A stretch of 64,000 nt of DNA. It comes from Ancylostoma caninum (lineage: Eukaryota; Nematoda; Chromadorea; Rhabditida; Ancylostomatidae). Below are positions 1 through 14,249 of the stretch, one piece after another. Each line of letters begins with the position of its first letter. The stretch's first letter is position 1. The stretch covers positions 1-64,000 of the forward strand of contig JBAJFG010000197.1 of assembly GCA_037903475.1 (NCBI GenBank), written 5' to 3'. A program made the position numbers and the translations under genes. The notes beneath the pieces are model-generated. The model was not told where the DNA came from and searched no databases. It saw only the letters and a program-made list of their open reading frames with translations.

Positions 1-1457
<1,457 letters not shown>

Positions 1458-1643
1458 GCTCGGTGCAGTAAGTTTTTCCTGCGATTCATCTCCGTTTCTG
1501 CTGCGGTTTTTTTCTTTGCATCTTTCTGCCCATGAATCCCTTTCTGCTGCTGTTCCTCCGAAAGGCATCTCATTCTGCTGCGGAATTTCCGAAAGGCCCC
1601 TATTCCGCTGCGGAATTTCCGGCAGTTCGTCTGAGTATAAAAA

Positions 1644-2045
1644 TTGGCAGAAGCAATTAGTTTGGATCGCAAAAAAATTGACCATGTTGCTCTATTTCAT
1701 GACAACTACCGACCTCACTTGGCAAAGCGTACCCACCAGAAAATTGCCGAACTAGGTTGGGAAGTTCTATTACATTTTGCTTATTTTCCCGACTTGGCCC
1801 CGCCTGATTACCATTTGTTTGGAGCGCTCAAGCTGCAGCTACTAGAAAAGGAATGCGATAATCAGACCAAACTGAAAAGTGAGATTCCAAGCTTCTTCGA
1901 CTAGCTGCGGCCAAAGCTCTAGACGTCTGGAATTGGTGCTTTAGCGTTGGAAATTAGAAAAATTATTCGAAATCACGTGGACGTTGAGCTGAAATTTCTT
2001 AGCACTGCTGATTTGCCGTTGCATATGTACCGGTTGTTGTGCTAG
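1644..2045 (+). pseudogene. mariner transposase C-terminal relic
   Basis: An open frame of 86 codons contains the C-terminal catalytic part of a mariner transposase: the HDNYRPHLAKRT block (second catalytic Asp region), then IAELGWEVL and PDLAPPDYHLF, which carries the third acidic residue of the D,D(34)D triad. A stop follows at about 1902, and remnants of the usual C-terminus continue to about 2045. The N-terminal helix-turn-helix half and the first catalytic Asp are missing, and no terminal inverted repeat was found. It is a dead fragment. Family assignment is secure from the motifs; subfamily is not. Confidence 0.85.
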
Positions 2046-5000
2046 GTAGCAGCCAGTATTTTTGTGAGATTCTACTACGATTTATACGAGGTATACTCTA
2101 CAAATTTGTACCAAACTGTGCGAACAGATCATTAGAGGTGTGCATCTCCATGAAGTTGCAGCTTTTTAAATTTTGGTAAAAACCGAAGTGAGAGAATGGA
2201 GACGAATTCAACTGCAATTTCACACTGGGCATGAGTCAAGTCCTTAAAGGTAAATATTTTGGAGATTTACGGCTTTTCTAACGAATTAACCTCATTTTTA
2301 CCTGAGGACCGACATTGTGTTACGCGGTGTGAGGCAATTAACACTGGGCAAACGACCCTACCGTACGTCGTGGATCATGATGGAAATTCCTTTATTGAGT
2401 GATGTCTACGTATTCACAATAAAGTTAGCACTGTTTGAAAGAAATGTGGAACTTGCTGCAAGACTTTCTGAGCAGCCTAATAATAAGTGTTTATTCCTGC
2501 AGAATCTCTCGAAGAAGCAGTCACCATGAAGAATCCACCGATATGAACCTTATTCATCGATCGAAAAATTGACCAGAGTGGTTGGAAGGCAACAAAATGT
2601 TTTTCATTTTCTCTTCGAATGATCTTGTTTTGACCAAAACATCTGCAATTCAAATTCAACCACCTTTCATTTGCATCAATCCCCTGTACCTCTTAAACGT
2701 ACAGGCAATAGTTGGTGCTGTACGAGCAACTCACAGTCTGGCTAAGAAGAGAGCGTACAAAAGCACGATTTTTTTGTCAAAACTCTGCTGAGCTTTATCC
2801 TTGGGAATTTCCTTCCTTATAAGCGTGTTGTACAACAGGAAGACTGGAGAAAGTCATTGCTTTCAAAAGTGTCCAGTAGAATAATTTTGAACTGGTCGGA
2901 GCGATTTTCAGGCATGGGACCCTGCTTCGCTAGTGGTTTGGGTAAAAGAGTAAATTTGATTAAGCCGTCTGAAAAGTCTGAAATTGTCTAAAAAGTACTC
3001 ATTCACGAAGGATACAACCATCCACTTCCACATGCTCTACCAGGAAAATTGCCCCCATGCTGACAGTCGTTAAGTAATGAGGTTTTGCGTTAGGAATCGA
3101 TCTGAGTTACGAAATATGACGGGGAAGCCGTCACTCATTGTTTTAATTAAAGCAGAATGAAACCCGCGAAATTGCCGGCTGGTGACCGCGCGTGAATCAT
3201 GCACGTTTATGACGGCTCGTGCAACATGGATAATGAAAACAGCATGGAAGCGTGCGAGTGCAGGACAAAAACAATCTATGGCATGTTTTGATACTGACCA
3301 CAGTGACGCAATGAATCGCAGGCTCAATCGCAAACCGGAGCGATTTTAGTAGATCTACATGCGAAAGTAATCGGAGCACTTCAAAAAAAAAAGGTGCACC
3401 TCCTCTAAGTACCAGCTATGTTTGCACATTTTTTAAGTTTGATTCGGTTCTCCTCACCTCGATAGGCTATGCGACCTCAAAGAAGTTGTGTATGTTCCGT
3501 GAAGTTGATGAGACGTTCGAGGAGATATAAACGCGAAAGGCGAATGAATTTCTATTGCAATCTTCGCCCGATTTGGGCAAATTTTGATATTTTTGAATGC
3601 TTAGTGGGTGAGGACTTCTCCTCTGGAACTCCGCACTTTAAAGCTATACTTATGTAAATAAACCTGAAGCAAAAAAACTTTTCGAAAGGAGTTTCCTTCC
3701 AAGCTCGGCTATTTGAACTACATATGAGTACTTTTATCCCCTCGGAGAACAAAAAGGGTATGGCGTTAAACGCGAGGGAATCCCTTCACCCTAGAACAAT
3801 TTCCAAAACTTGCTCAAAGAAGATTTTCTCGCACAGACCTCCCGCTCAATAAAGAACTCGCCGCGTGTGTGGCAGAGAGAGGCACGATGTCTTTGTGGGA
3901 CTTTCCGCACTTGTGAAAAAACTGCCTTTTTCTTCTTTGGCTTGCACATGAATAGCGTGAGTTGCAGTCCTTCTATTCAAGTAAAAAACGTTCGATAATT
4001 CACTTGCTTTCCTTAAGAGGATACTGTACATAAATCAAATCAAAACCCCTTTTCTACTCCTATTGCACATGTTGACTAACACGATCACTTGTTAACTTTT
4101 TCCAGTTTGTTCACTTTTTCCCACTTTTCCTTGACAGGAGTCCAGCGATTCTTGGCAATCTGCAAAACACAACAATAAAAATTCTAGTAATTCTGACCCT
4201 TTCATCAGACGCAGCCTTTTTGCATCAGTACAAAGACTGGCTGGCTGTTTAAGAAGCCATGAAACCTGAGAAAACCTGGGTAACCTGGAACTCTCATGCG
4301 CCGGTTTGAATAAGTTTTTGGTCCTACCGCTTATTAATGCATCTGAACATAATTTTAGAGAATCATGAAAAAATACTGTGGATGGGACATGTAAGGGTTT
4401 TTGCCCTCAAATTGATGTCTATTTGCTAGAAACGTATATATCTTTAGAGCCTAATCAGTCTACTCATCCTCACCCATTGTATCATGCCGCCGTCATTCTA
4501 CCTTTTTCAGGAGATACAACATCATGTGGGCATTCTACACTTTAAACGTCTGCTCACTCCAAGACATCTTGGAACTTCTCCTCGTCACTATCTCCTCTAC
4601 ATGCTCCCTTCCCGTATTTTTCGCGACAGAAGGAGGACATTCGTCTCTCACGTATTTGAATTTGCAAAGGGGGCTTAGAACTAATTAACGAAGTGCTGTG
4701 CTTGCTTCAAAGCTCTTTGTCTCGTGGGGATGTCGAGTGTTGACGTTCTCGTAGTGACGGACGGAATGAAATATGCACCCGAGAGGAATTCGACAACGTC
4801 AGAACACAGCCTGATGTCTGGTTTGAATCGCTCCGTGCTAATGCCGTGCGTTTCCGTCATACCGGGCCTGAACATTGAAAAAAGTTTTTTTTGCGCTTAC
4901 TGTAAAGTCGTAATTCCAGAAAGTGCAAACACATGCAAGAGCCATATCACAAAATAACTGCATCCAATCATACATTTGTATTTACCCAACTGAACACCAC

Positions 5001-6219
5001 TAGTTATTCAATAGGTTTCATCAGAAATGTTGGGACTTCAATATCAAAATCCGTATGATACCCCGACGCCACCATCAAGAGAACAAAGGAGTCAAACCTG
5101 AGATGGATCATCTCATGTGAACGTCCTCCTCCAAAGGGAGATAACGTTGCCATTTCTTCTTTTCTCTCCTCACATCACCAACTCATTTCCAAGAAGATTA
5201 TGGGTCCGCCCTGTTTATCAATGATCTCGACACCCAATGGCTTTTCAGACTTTTTTGTTGAATAGTCTGACCTGTAAGAATCTGCTGATCTTGGCTGAAC
5301 TCTCGCGCTTTCGTTTTACAAATGGTGGCAATCAACTCTTTTAAATGGTGGCAGTACGTTCCATTGTATGAGCTCTCTCCAGAGGGCCATCCGAACTGCT
5401 GCTTTTGAGGAGCTGCTGAAAGGGCTGTACTTGAAGTACATAATATACAACTCTTTCAGGAAGGTCTCTGAGGAAGCAAAAGTACATTCACGATTATGGC
5501 ACTCTGAATTTATTAGTTGAGAGTCGTGTATTTGGAATCGCTCCAAGTGCACGTGAACATTTGTATAGAAGAACATTAGAAAGGTGTGCTTTTATTGGCT
5601 CCGAAATTTTTAGTCGTAGAGGACATCGGAAGTTAGCTCGCCTTCAGCAGAGAGAGATACTGTGAAAACAAGATTCTGAATGCAGTTAAACCGCTTAGAT
5701 TCCCACTGGTACGAAGAAATACCCAAAATAAATAGAGAAATAAACAAACAACCAATAGCGATTGTGCAATATATAAATAATATTCGCATAAAAATTTATA
5801 ATAAGTACGCACCGCCTTCGAGCCGTGCACTGCATGTTGCGTAAACCAGCTTAAACATGAGATATATCTTCGAAATAAAAACTATTGTTAATATTCCAAG
5901 TAGATTCTTGTAATATTCTACATCTTACAGAAAGGAGAAAGGTAAAATCACTGGAGCGAACAAAGTGCGGTAGACCAATTTTCAGTACCCCTTGGCTCAC
6001 ATGGAATTTTTCGATTGAAAGCGTTTTTCGTATTCGATTGAAAGCGTTTCCGTTGTATGTCCAAAAGGTTATTCTGCAAGGCGGGGGTCTGTCCAGCACA
6101 GTGTTCCAAAGAGAGATCCAATGCCTCAATCAAAGAAACTTTTCCTGGCTTGATTTTAAACAGTGAGTATTTGTACCTTCAGTAGTACGTTCAAAATAGC
6201 TTTACAAGGAAGCTTATGC
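2046..6219. other. no gene recognised apart from one possible exon
   Basis: The stretch is AT-rich with only short frames (up to about 93 codons) lacking domains. A possible splice-terminated last exon lies at 4085-4159 (separate entry). Frames near 4.7-4.95 kb and 5.9-6.17 kb look like chance or decayed transposon sequence. I see no RNA gene. Confidence 0.4.
4085..4159 (-). CDS. possible terminal exon of an unrecognised gene
   Basis: On the minus strand a good acceptor (TTGTGTTTTGCAG) is followed by 24 lysine-rich codons reading IAKNRWTPVKEKW and on to a TGA stop. Phase-0 entry fits. I found no convincing upstream exon and do not recognise the peptide. Such a pattern can arise by chance in AT-rich DNA, so this is a weak candidate. 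Confidence 0.15.
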   Translation of the reverse strand: MAKNRWTPVKEKWEKVNKLEKVNK

Positions 6220-6735
6220 TATGTAAAGGAGGCTTAGATCACGGATCTGTTCCTTCTGCGGATGAGCGAAATACCATCTTTAGTCCTTCTCCACTTGCTC
6301 CCAGAAAACAAAGAAATGATATTCTAATGATCTTCAAGATTCTTAATGGTGCTGTCAAAATCGAAAATTTCTTCACTGTTTACCAATCGTCTACCAGAGG
6401 ATCTGCATCCAAATTAAACTTGCCATTAGCCAAGACTACGTTTAGATCAACATTCTTGTGCATTGAGCCGGCTCGCAATTCCGGAAGCTGAGCGAATCTT
6501 TTCTACCCTCTAGCTTCTACTCTTTCTCCAGACTAGTTGACAGGTTTGTGAAGCCCTAATCGTGTGTTTTATACCAGTTTCACCTCATTTCTCCTCTCAT
6601 TGTCTTTTATTAGTTTTTTTTACGGTTGTTAATTACGGTTGTTCCCATTTGATCATGGCTTGCGTGTCACATAGTTGTTTTATCTACTTTACATTCACAT
6701 GTGTTCTGTGCATGTAATAAATAATAATAATAGTA
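6220..6735 (+). pseudogene. CR1-like LINE, 5'-truncated 3' end
   Basis: The frame at 6216-6491 carries the C-terminal tail typical of CR1-group reverse transcriptase ORFs: a KQRNDILMIFKILNG block, then STRGSASKLNLPLAKT, where such elements place their last conserved basic-hydrophobic region. About 240 bases of 3' UTR follow, ending with GTGCATGTAATAAATAATAAT, a short A/T-rich tail. The tail resembles the end of the longer CR1-like relic at 53.96 kb (GTGCACATGATAAATAAA). The reverse transcriptase core and endonuclease are absent, as expected for an incomplete target-primed insertion. Confidence 0.6.
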
Positions 6736-7192
6736 AAAGTGCACTTCTTCGGCTCACGAAAACTGGGCCATGTTTCCACGAATCTCAAGGCTGGTACTCA
6801 AATTGTAACACACTGAGTGACTAGTACGTACATGCTCCATTTGGTTCAATCCAGCAGCTGTCGAACAGCCCTAGCAACACATCACCCTAACTCAAAATTC
6901 AACTTTCCTGAAACATCAAGTCTTAGGAAGCTGAGCCATGTCAGGGTCACAAACTAGGCAACATCTCCTCTTATTGAGCAATGCCCACTATTCACTAGAA
7001 ATGGGCTAACGTCCAAAAACTGTAATTGTTTTGCTGATTAGAAGGACTAATGTGAGTAATGGTGTGCTGCTAATATCTAGCTTGATCAAAGCTCTGATTT
7101 GCCACCCTGTCATCTATACGACTGAACATGTAAGCCATAGGAAAATGCAAGAAAGTCAGCGACCGTATGCAGCAATGAGGTTACCTGCTCAG
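6736..7192. other. no gene recognised
   Basis: Only short frames without motifs are present. I see no repeat structure. Confidence 0.4.
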
Positions 7193-7747
7193 GTGGAAAA
7201 TTCCGGCAGATTACGCTTATTTACATGTACTTGCTTCGAAAATTCATTTCCGAAACAAATACACGCAAAGCAAGCGTAATCTGCTCGAATTTGCCATTTT
7301 TTGTCGGTTTAAGTAGAATCCACTGGAATTTACACGCAAAATATGCTGCTCGAATCTGCTTTTCTTGTAAATTCGAGCAGATTTCGGATATTTTTCGTTT
7401 ATTTTTCTGGCAAATTCGTTTTTCACTAATTTTTCGTATTGCTTCTCCACTGTCAGAAATGGGTTATGCATGAAAGAATTCCATATTTGAGAGATCATAA
7501 CTACAGGAAGTTTGGCAAATTTATTTGATGCATACAAAAATATTCTATGCTAACATGAGTGATATTCATCTGCCTAATGTACGGAGCACTGCGCTCATTT
7601 TCCGGGCAAAATTCGCGTGAATTCGAGCAGATTACGCTTATTTTCTGGGGATTTGCGGGTATTTTTCGGGCGAAATCGGGAAATATTTTGACGAAAAAAA
7701 AGCGAAATCTGCTCGAAAGCACACGTAAACTGTTCGAATTTTTCCAC
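7193..7747. mobile_element. putative non-autonomous DNA element with imperfect inverted ends
   Basis: The left end GTGGAAAATTCCGGCAG and the reversed right end GTGGAAAAATTCGAACAG match well. Within the interval the motif AATTCGAGCAGATTACG occurs several times in both orientations (about 7277-7296, 7365-7382, 7618-7636, 7705-7716). No transposase is present. I read it as a MITE-like element with subterminal repeats. No clear target duplication was found and the superfamily is unknown. Confidence 0.4.
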
Positions 7748-9730
7748 GCTAGTGGGGTAAACTTGTTAACACCTCTCAAGCTTCGCCATGGTCAATACGG
7801 AGGTCAACAAGCATACCCTGGCAGTCTCATTGATCCCAAGGAACCAGGGATGAGCGGAAGTACAGCATATGACCGGAAGTTGGAGGAGTTCGGAACATGG
7901 GAATCTGGAAGGGAAAGTGGTGTGTCTGACCCTTCCTTTATATTTTCTTCAAGCTACCATTTCATGGATCATATACATGCGTTTTCCTTCGAAAACGATT
8001 CGGAAACTGGTTGATGATATCATAAAACTCCGCCTACATTTTTTTTTCATCCAAAGGCCACTGAAGTGAAGCATGTCGCATAAATTTAAACTGGTATCAA
8101 AAACGTCCAGCGTACTTTTCCTTACTAGTGTCCACGGCAGCGCTGCCCTTTCCCAATGGTTTGCTGACAATAGCGGACCTCTTTTTGCATCCAGAATCTT
8201 AGATGCTTTCATGCAAACGAAACACTGCGGTCTAGCAAAATGTGCCAGCAGCCTGGAATTATTCCATACGGCTTCATGCTATCCAACATCTTTTTTCAGG
8301 GGGTTTTCCATCCATCAATAGGTTGCGAGAAAATTGACAAAATATGGGAAGATACATAAGTATCGATGCTGAAACACACACCCGAAAATTGTAGTGAATT
8401 TAGGGCCTAAAACTCAGTGCCAGTCCCTGAATTCTGTTCCTTCTATAGAAAAGCTAGATTAGAACACCAGGGTGTAGTGCATGCTATAAAAATAGGCTCT
8501 CCACCAGAATGACCTCCATGGAGCCCATCGAAAATTTTCAGCTGTGATGTCTCCAAATTATAAGGGGCTCATTTGTAAGGTGCCAAAGTGACCGAGCCCG
8601 ATTATGGGACACTTACCACCCGCGCGTATCAGGCCCCGCTAAGACTGTGTATAGAAGGCCGCTGCCCACTCACTGTAACCGCTTGTTAGTTACCTTACGC
8701 CAAAATTGATCTGTTCTTCCTTTCCCAGGGAGAATAGGTCAATTTTGGCTTAAGGTAAGTAACAAGGAGTTAGAGTGAGTTGAGCCACTTTTTGAACCAG
8801 GCTTGGCTGTTTCTTCTCAAGTTCAAAAGAGCAAGACGACGTGACATTACGCGTGTGGGTGGTAAGTGTTCGTAGACGAGCTGACCTGGGCTGACCCCAA
8901 AAAGTCTACACTGACATCAATGTGCACCGCAATATCTCCGTCGGAATGTGACAGAACTTTGTGCTCCACTTACTCTTACGGTACTCCATCAACCGATAAC
9001 GTAATAGATGTCTTACTTCAGAAGCGAAAATCCGCACGAGTGCTGCCTTTAACGGTCCCACATCATCATCCACAGGTAGTGTTCACGGGGACAAGAAATT
9101 GCAGATATTCCCACGGGTACAGTGGAAATCGCTTCTTGCTTCATTACCTTCGCTTATGGATAGTGACTACACTATGCTCCCTCTTTCCCGAAACGCCTTC
9201 TTAAAGTGGTCAGATTCTGCATATTCTTCTCCAGCTTCTGCTCAGATAGTGAAACGAGGACAGAGGCCAGAAAATACTGAGAAAGGACTGTTTGTTGCTG
9301 CTGCTGTACAGGGCTTGGGCTCAAGAATATCCACGATGTTGTCGATCTATTCAATACTAGGAGAGCCTTATGTATGCTTCCGATATAGCTGAAGCAAAAC
9401 GAAAGGCCACCAAGGTATAAAAGTTGAATAATATTTCAGGAATCTGTGTGTTGTAGTGCTGCTTAGTTAGAAATTGTTTTACGTGGTACTGCCTCTAAAG
9501 AGTCCTTTGCTTTTTATGATCACGCTTGCTGAACTAACCCACCTTGAGAGGATCTGGCTGAGCACAGCTGAACGAGCCTCTTCTGGAAACCGATTCGATG
9601 TCATCTTCAAGGTCAAGGTGCGCCATAGCCGAGATCGGCAAGATGTCCCATGCCATTTCCTCCTGCCACCACCTTGAAAGAATAACTTTTTTCATTGGCT
9701 CTCACCACCCACTGACGTGCTAATCCGGAT
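7748..9730. other. intergenic, no gene recognised
   Basis: Several frames of 60-150 codons lack domains or splice context. The interval contains the hairpin at 8667-8782 and then the region downstream of the sulfotransferase gene, whose stop codon is at 9731-9733. Confidence 0.4.
8667..8782. repeat. palindromic hairpin, arms of about 47 bases
   Basis: The left arm (8667-8713) and right arm (8735-8782) are imperfect reverse complements around a 21-base loop; the best-conserved core is CCAAAATTGA against TCAATTTTGG. This is typical of a small foldback element or a hairpin-forming MITE remnant. Confidence 0.7.
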
Positions 9731-12700
9731 TCATGGCGAAACGTACTTTTCTGCAACGGTTCCTGCAAGACGAGTGCGGAAGATTGCATCCATGCGATCG
9801 CTTTGCTCTCTGGTAAAATAGTTCTTCCAATCGCGACTTCCTCCTTTGCGGATGAACTCGCTTTTGTGTCTGTAACTAAATGAAGACCTCAGCGATAAAG
9901 ACGAATCGAAGAGGCATGCTGGATATGTTGTTGAAAGGCACTACCTACTACCGAATAAGGACTTAACAATTTTGTTACCTTGTTCAAAAGTTAAGGAAGC
10001 CATTTAAACACCCAGATATTTAAGAATGAGAAAGCCCTTAAGTTTTTTTCACTCTCAGACAGCACTGCACTGGTCTCTATTGGTAGAACATTCGAATTTT
10101 CTATCCATTCGAAATCGAATGTTTTTGCTCTCGAACATAGAATGTTTCGAATAATTGGAAAATTCGAATGGCTAGCCATAACAATCCCTGAATACAGCGC
10201 AAAACACTGCAGGAAAAGGCACCTTCCCTCCTCAAAAATTCATGAGATTTCAAGTGATCAAGTGATTCTAAGCGATATGGAATAGGAATCTAGAGATTTT
10301 ATTTCTAATCGCTTCCGCAGCTCCATTTGTTCTCGTAGTTCTGTCGACGGGAGTAGGACAGGTGGCTCAGTATAGCGACCGTTTTTCTATCATCACCATG
10401 CTTAACACTGATGTGGGTCTGCGTCAGGGTAAAAGTAATTATAAAAATGACTCCAAGATTACGGATAATTTTCTCCATACATGCAAATTTGGCCGTTCCA
10501 AAAATTGCTTTCGTTTTCCTCTTTTTTGACACACTACCACCAGCATCTTTCTACCACTCAAACAATTACCAATAAGGGAAAACCAAGTCTAAATGGATGG
10601 ATTGGATGATGCAGTGGATTTGCATCAACACCCCTGGTCATGCTTCTTCCGCTGGAAACGGGTTGTCAAATCCAGAAATGACCAGCACATTTGTGATCTG
10701 TGGCTACGAGTATCGCACGTCTTAAACCAGTATTTCTACACATTTACTATTCCATGATAGTGTGAGGAAGTGGATCATGAGTTTTGTTGAAGCGTTGCTA
10801 AGTGTTGTGTCGTTTTCGGTGGCAGTTCAAAATACTCACAAGATGGTCTCTGGAAACCAACGTTTCTGGTCCTTCTTCATCGCATCGATGCCGCTGTTTT
10901 GAACAACAGTTTCGAGGCGGTCGGGATCTTGTACAAGTTTCTCGGCATCACCGCCGAGGAAAGTTCCTATCTGAAACTTCGTGAAATGTCTTATGTAATC
11001 TCGAAATACATAAGTTTAAATTTTTCCCAACACTTTTTAGACACTTTTTTTCTACTCTGTGCTTTGCGATTATAGAAATTGCTCTGCTTCTTGAAGAATT
11101 TTTCTAAGGAAACCAAGTAAACTCTATTATGAGAAGCTTTAATCACCTTGTAGATGGTGCCCTCCAGATCCTTCACCATATCCTCATACATCAGAAAGAG
11201 AACATTTGGTTGATCCAACAGCGGCAGCCATCCAAGCAGATGGTCGAAGTAGTCACCGAAAGCGAGTTGACCAGACAGGAACAGATCTACAAACGTGTCC
11301 CAATCGCCATCGGCGAAATTGTAGATCTTGAAGTTGCGGTTATGATGGAAGTAGCTGAAATTTACAGGATAGCAGAAAGTGAGGGAGGAAAACGACACCA
11401 AAGAAAAGCTACCTTGTGCAACAGTCCTTTGGGTTCCTCACGCAGAAGATGTACTTTGCTTTTTTACTTTTTGGAATATTTAAGACCGAAAAATGTGTCT
11501 TGAGAATGCGAGGATGGGCAACGTTGGCAAGGAACTTTGCTCCCATGCGCTCGATCATAGGGCTCTGGACACACATCTCTGAAAGTCACAATTGAAAGTC
11601 AATTTTACCGCTAAGTTTTTACCCAACTCGTGGACCTACCGTTTCCCTCGCTGGCTTGGTAGTTCTCGCCTCGAATCAGCTGATGACAGATGTGCTGCAG
11701 CCATGTTGTGCCACATTTGGGGTAGGTGGCAATGAAAACGTCGTCGTCTTCCACTACCATGTTTTTTGCTGACCTAAACAACTCTTCCTCATGAGGATCC
11801 ATACCTCAAATGAGTTTGGAGAAGGGAGGGACCAGCCTGCCGGCTCAGCTGCAGGGGGACTTTGGCGGCTTTGTTGACAAGCTCGAGATTTTGCACTTAA
11901 TTACACGCTGGCTTACGGTAGTTACCTGGGCTAATTGCTGCCCGAACAGCCTAGATTATAGACGCTTCTCGACAACGGCAAGTTTGTGGCCAATAATTTA
12001 GCCAAAGCTAATGCGGAGGTGCATGTAAGCGCTTGTTTCCTATGAAACGCCTATGATTGATTTTGTTGACGATTTTCTTCGTTACGTATTTGTTGTGACG
12101 GGATTTATTGCAGAAATTTGTTGTGACGGGATGTACCGCAAGAAGGAAGAGGTATTTACAGGGGTTCTGGAGAATACGTCTGCGAGTATGGTTGGGCGAA
12201 ACAAGCTCGAATAAAAAAACTATTGATTTCAGCTTCTGTGATTACGGCAATTTGTAATAGTAACACACCTTCACTTGTTTCTACACATATGCGATGCTAC
12301 GTTTTATTATTTATTACGTAGTGGGCTTTTGCAAGTTCTGAGATATAGCGCAAAGAAGACAGCATAAATCTAGACAACCTGGTGCACAGCTATATGCAAG
12401 CAGTTTACATGGGAAAAGCGAAGTTCCGTGCATATTTTCAAGACCTTGGGCTGGAAAGGTCTAAGTGTAACAACCAAAGGATCGTTTTCTACTTGTAGAT
12501 AAGCAGTTCAGGTAGTTCTGTAGCAAATTTTGCCATCTTTCAACTCGTGTCGGTCCCTTACCCGTGGTTTCAAATCATAAACTTACCGCACATGTTGAGG
12601 CTTAAAAATTGGTGGCCAGATATCGCCATCGATGACGGCCTGTCTTGGATGACCCTCAGGTTGGTAGATTACTGGAGTATCCGGCCCTTTAAACATGAGC

Positions 12701-12939
12701 ACATACGCTCTTTGTAAAGCTTCTTTTGTTAGAGAAAGTACGGAAGTCCGCTGACCTTTTCTGAAGCAAAAGTTGTTGTTTTGAATCTCGAGAGGCGAAC
12801 AAGGTGTCTTGGGAGTGCAAGGTGGTGTTCTCTCGCATGATGGCATCTCAGCCTCATCGAGTTTCAGATGCTGTAAAGAGTAACGCTTCTTGCAGTACTA
12901 CGCTGTGCCACCAGGACTCACCTTGAGAAAGGTCGTCAT
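9731..12939 (-). CDS. cytosolic sulfotransferase (SULT family), seven exons
   Basis: Predicted to move sulfate from PAPS to a small hydroxyl substrate in the cytosol; C. elegans SSU-1 is the related enzyme. Exons on the minus strand: 12922-12939, 12587-12870, 11640 to about 11804, 11413-11578, 11147-11354, 10840-10970 and 9731-9869. Most junctions have good GT/AG sites and matching phases. Exon 3 holds the 5'-phosphosulfate loop TYPKCGTTW, exon 4 the KTHF histidine region expected to be catalytic and the 3'-phosphate motif VRNPKD, exon 5 the YEDMVKD segment, exon 6 [10 protein letters not shown], and exon 7 the closing [13 protein letters not shown], which binds PAPS. Length is about 370 residues, slightly longer than typical SULTs because of a cysteine/proline-rich N-terminus. 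The start at 12939 (MTTFLK) is inferred from the first donor. Exon 2 ends in phase 2 but exon 3 needs a phase-1 donor, so a small missed exon, a sequence error or a broken copy must be considered. Intron 6 carries a palindromic insertion. Confidence 0.85.
10089..10170. repeat. palindromic mini-element in the last sulfotransferase intron
   Basis: CATTCGAATTTTC at 10089-10101 is mirrored by GAAAATTCGAATG at 10158-10170. The middle repeats the ATTCGAA theme several times in both directions. It lies between exons 6 and 7 of the sulfotransferase and does not disturb the splice sites. Confidence 0.6.
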
Positions 12940-13317
12940 GGTCGTCGAAGCCGCGACTGGGAGGCTCGCCACTCGGTGATTGAGTGCGAGGTAACAGAAT
13001 GAAAACTTCACGCAGCGTCTCGTTTTATACGGCCGGCTCACTAGACCACGCCCTGTCTGCGCCACCTTAAGCCTCCCGCTGCCTCGTGATTCCGCGAAAC
13101 AACGCAGAATACTGTGCACAGAAGCACGTCTCTCTCATCACAGAAACTGCACATAGGAAAAATTCTGGGGTTCTGGGCCTCAAAAAGTGCTCGAATGAAG
13201 ATCAGCCTCGTCGAGCCCATTTGAATTAGATTGTTGTGAAATCGATGTCAGATTTTGAATTGAATTGTCAGAACTCGACTCAAACTGAAATTTTTATGGC
13301 TGATTTAGTTGTTTGAA
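12940..13317. promoter_or_regulatory. upstream region of the sulfotransferase gene
   Basis: This is the 5' flank of the minus-strand sulfotransferase. The reading frame extends upstream of the chosen ATG without a stop to an ATG at 13119, so a longer N-terminus is formally possible, but that extension has no resemblance to the family. No TATA box or other regulatory site could be assigned with confidence. Confidence 0.25.
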
Positions 13318-13940
13318 TCAGCACATCCTCGCCATCTTTTCGTTAAATTTTGGTCGCATTAGGTCCAAAATCGTGTACTTCATAGCAAAAGAAAAAATCG
13401 GCATTTTGAGCTGACGCATTATTGAACGAGGATTGATCCAGAGGCTTGGTAAGCTTTGAAGAAACACACAGCTGAGAAAGATACATAAAGGATAGTATCG
13501 ATTTCCGCTTTCATCTCCTTCTAGATCGTCTGCAGTGCGAAATGTGGTCTTGTGCCATTGTGCAACAATGAAGCATGTATCGAGGATAATCCACTTGTTC
13601 AATTTTTCCACTATGCTCATCCCTCCAACAGCGCTAAAGATAGCAAAGTAAAGAACCTCGAGGCAAACTTCGAGATCTTGAACAGATCCTCTGGTGATAG
13701 CTTCTGTCAGTGCTTTCGGAACGGCTTTGAATTCGTTGAATTTTAGTTCATAACTCTGAATCATGTATCTCCAAAATTGAACCACTTGGGCCAGCGTGGG
13801 GCTGTGCCCGTGGTTAACATTTTCTTCGCATATGTTGTTAATATTCCACTTGCAAGCTGCTGTGTTTTCATCGTGTTCAAATACATAATACAGTTTGAGA
13901 CGAATTTTTGCAAACGACTACATTTCCATTCTTCTCCGAA
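13318..13940 (-). pseudogene. mariner-like transposase relic, N-terminal half
   Basis: One frame open from about 13927 down to a stop at 13320 begins with IRLKLYYVFEHDENTAAC, which fits the first helix-turn-helix of mariner transposases (the LLYEF...AAETARNI pattern). It ends with VEKLNKWI, corresponding to the KLDKWVPHEL linker before the catalytic core. The catalytic triad is not preserved. I first considered it a host gene because the frame is 155 codons from its first Met, but the mariner pattern explains it better. No terminal repeats were found. Confidence 0.4.
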
Positions 13941-14249
13941 AAGAAACCAGCATTTATCGATGTAGATAGAGAGGATAGGTCCGATTGAGGATGAAAGGGC
14001 AGAAAGAGAAAGGAATACGGTACTAAACAGAGAATATATGATAAAAACATCGCTTCTTATTCCAAAAATATTATTCCGACGCGGCTATTCCACACTGTTG
14101 AGGACAATTCTTATTGCCGATAAATCCATTGGAAATGCTTATAGTTTTGGGTCACCAAGTAAAAGTGACACACTTTCATGGACCCGTAAACGAGAAGAAA
14201 AACAGTGGAGTTAATTTGATGATGATCTCAAGTGAGATATAATATTTGG

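Noticed and set aside
10991..11401. 136-codon minus-strand frame taken as one exon
   Set aside because: It joins intron 4 sequence, sulfotransferase exon 5 and intron 5; splice sites at 11354 and 11147 and the conserved motifs define the real exon.
13318..13785. 155-codon minus-strand frame as a host gene
   Set aside because: The stretch upstream in the same frame fits the mariner helix-turn-helix and the later KLNKWI fits the mariner linker, so a transposon relic is the better reading.
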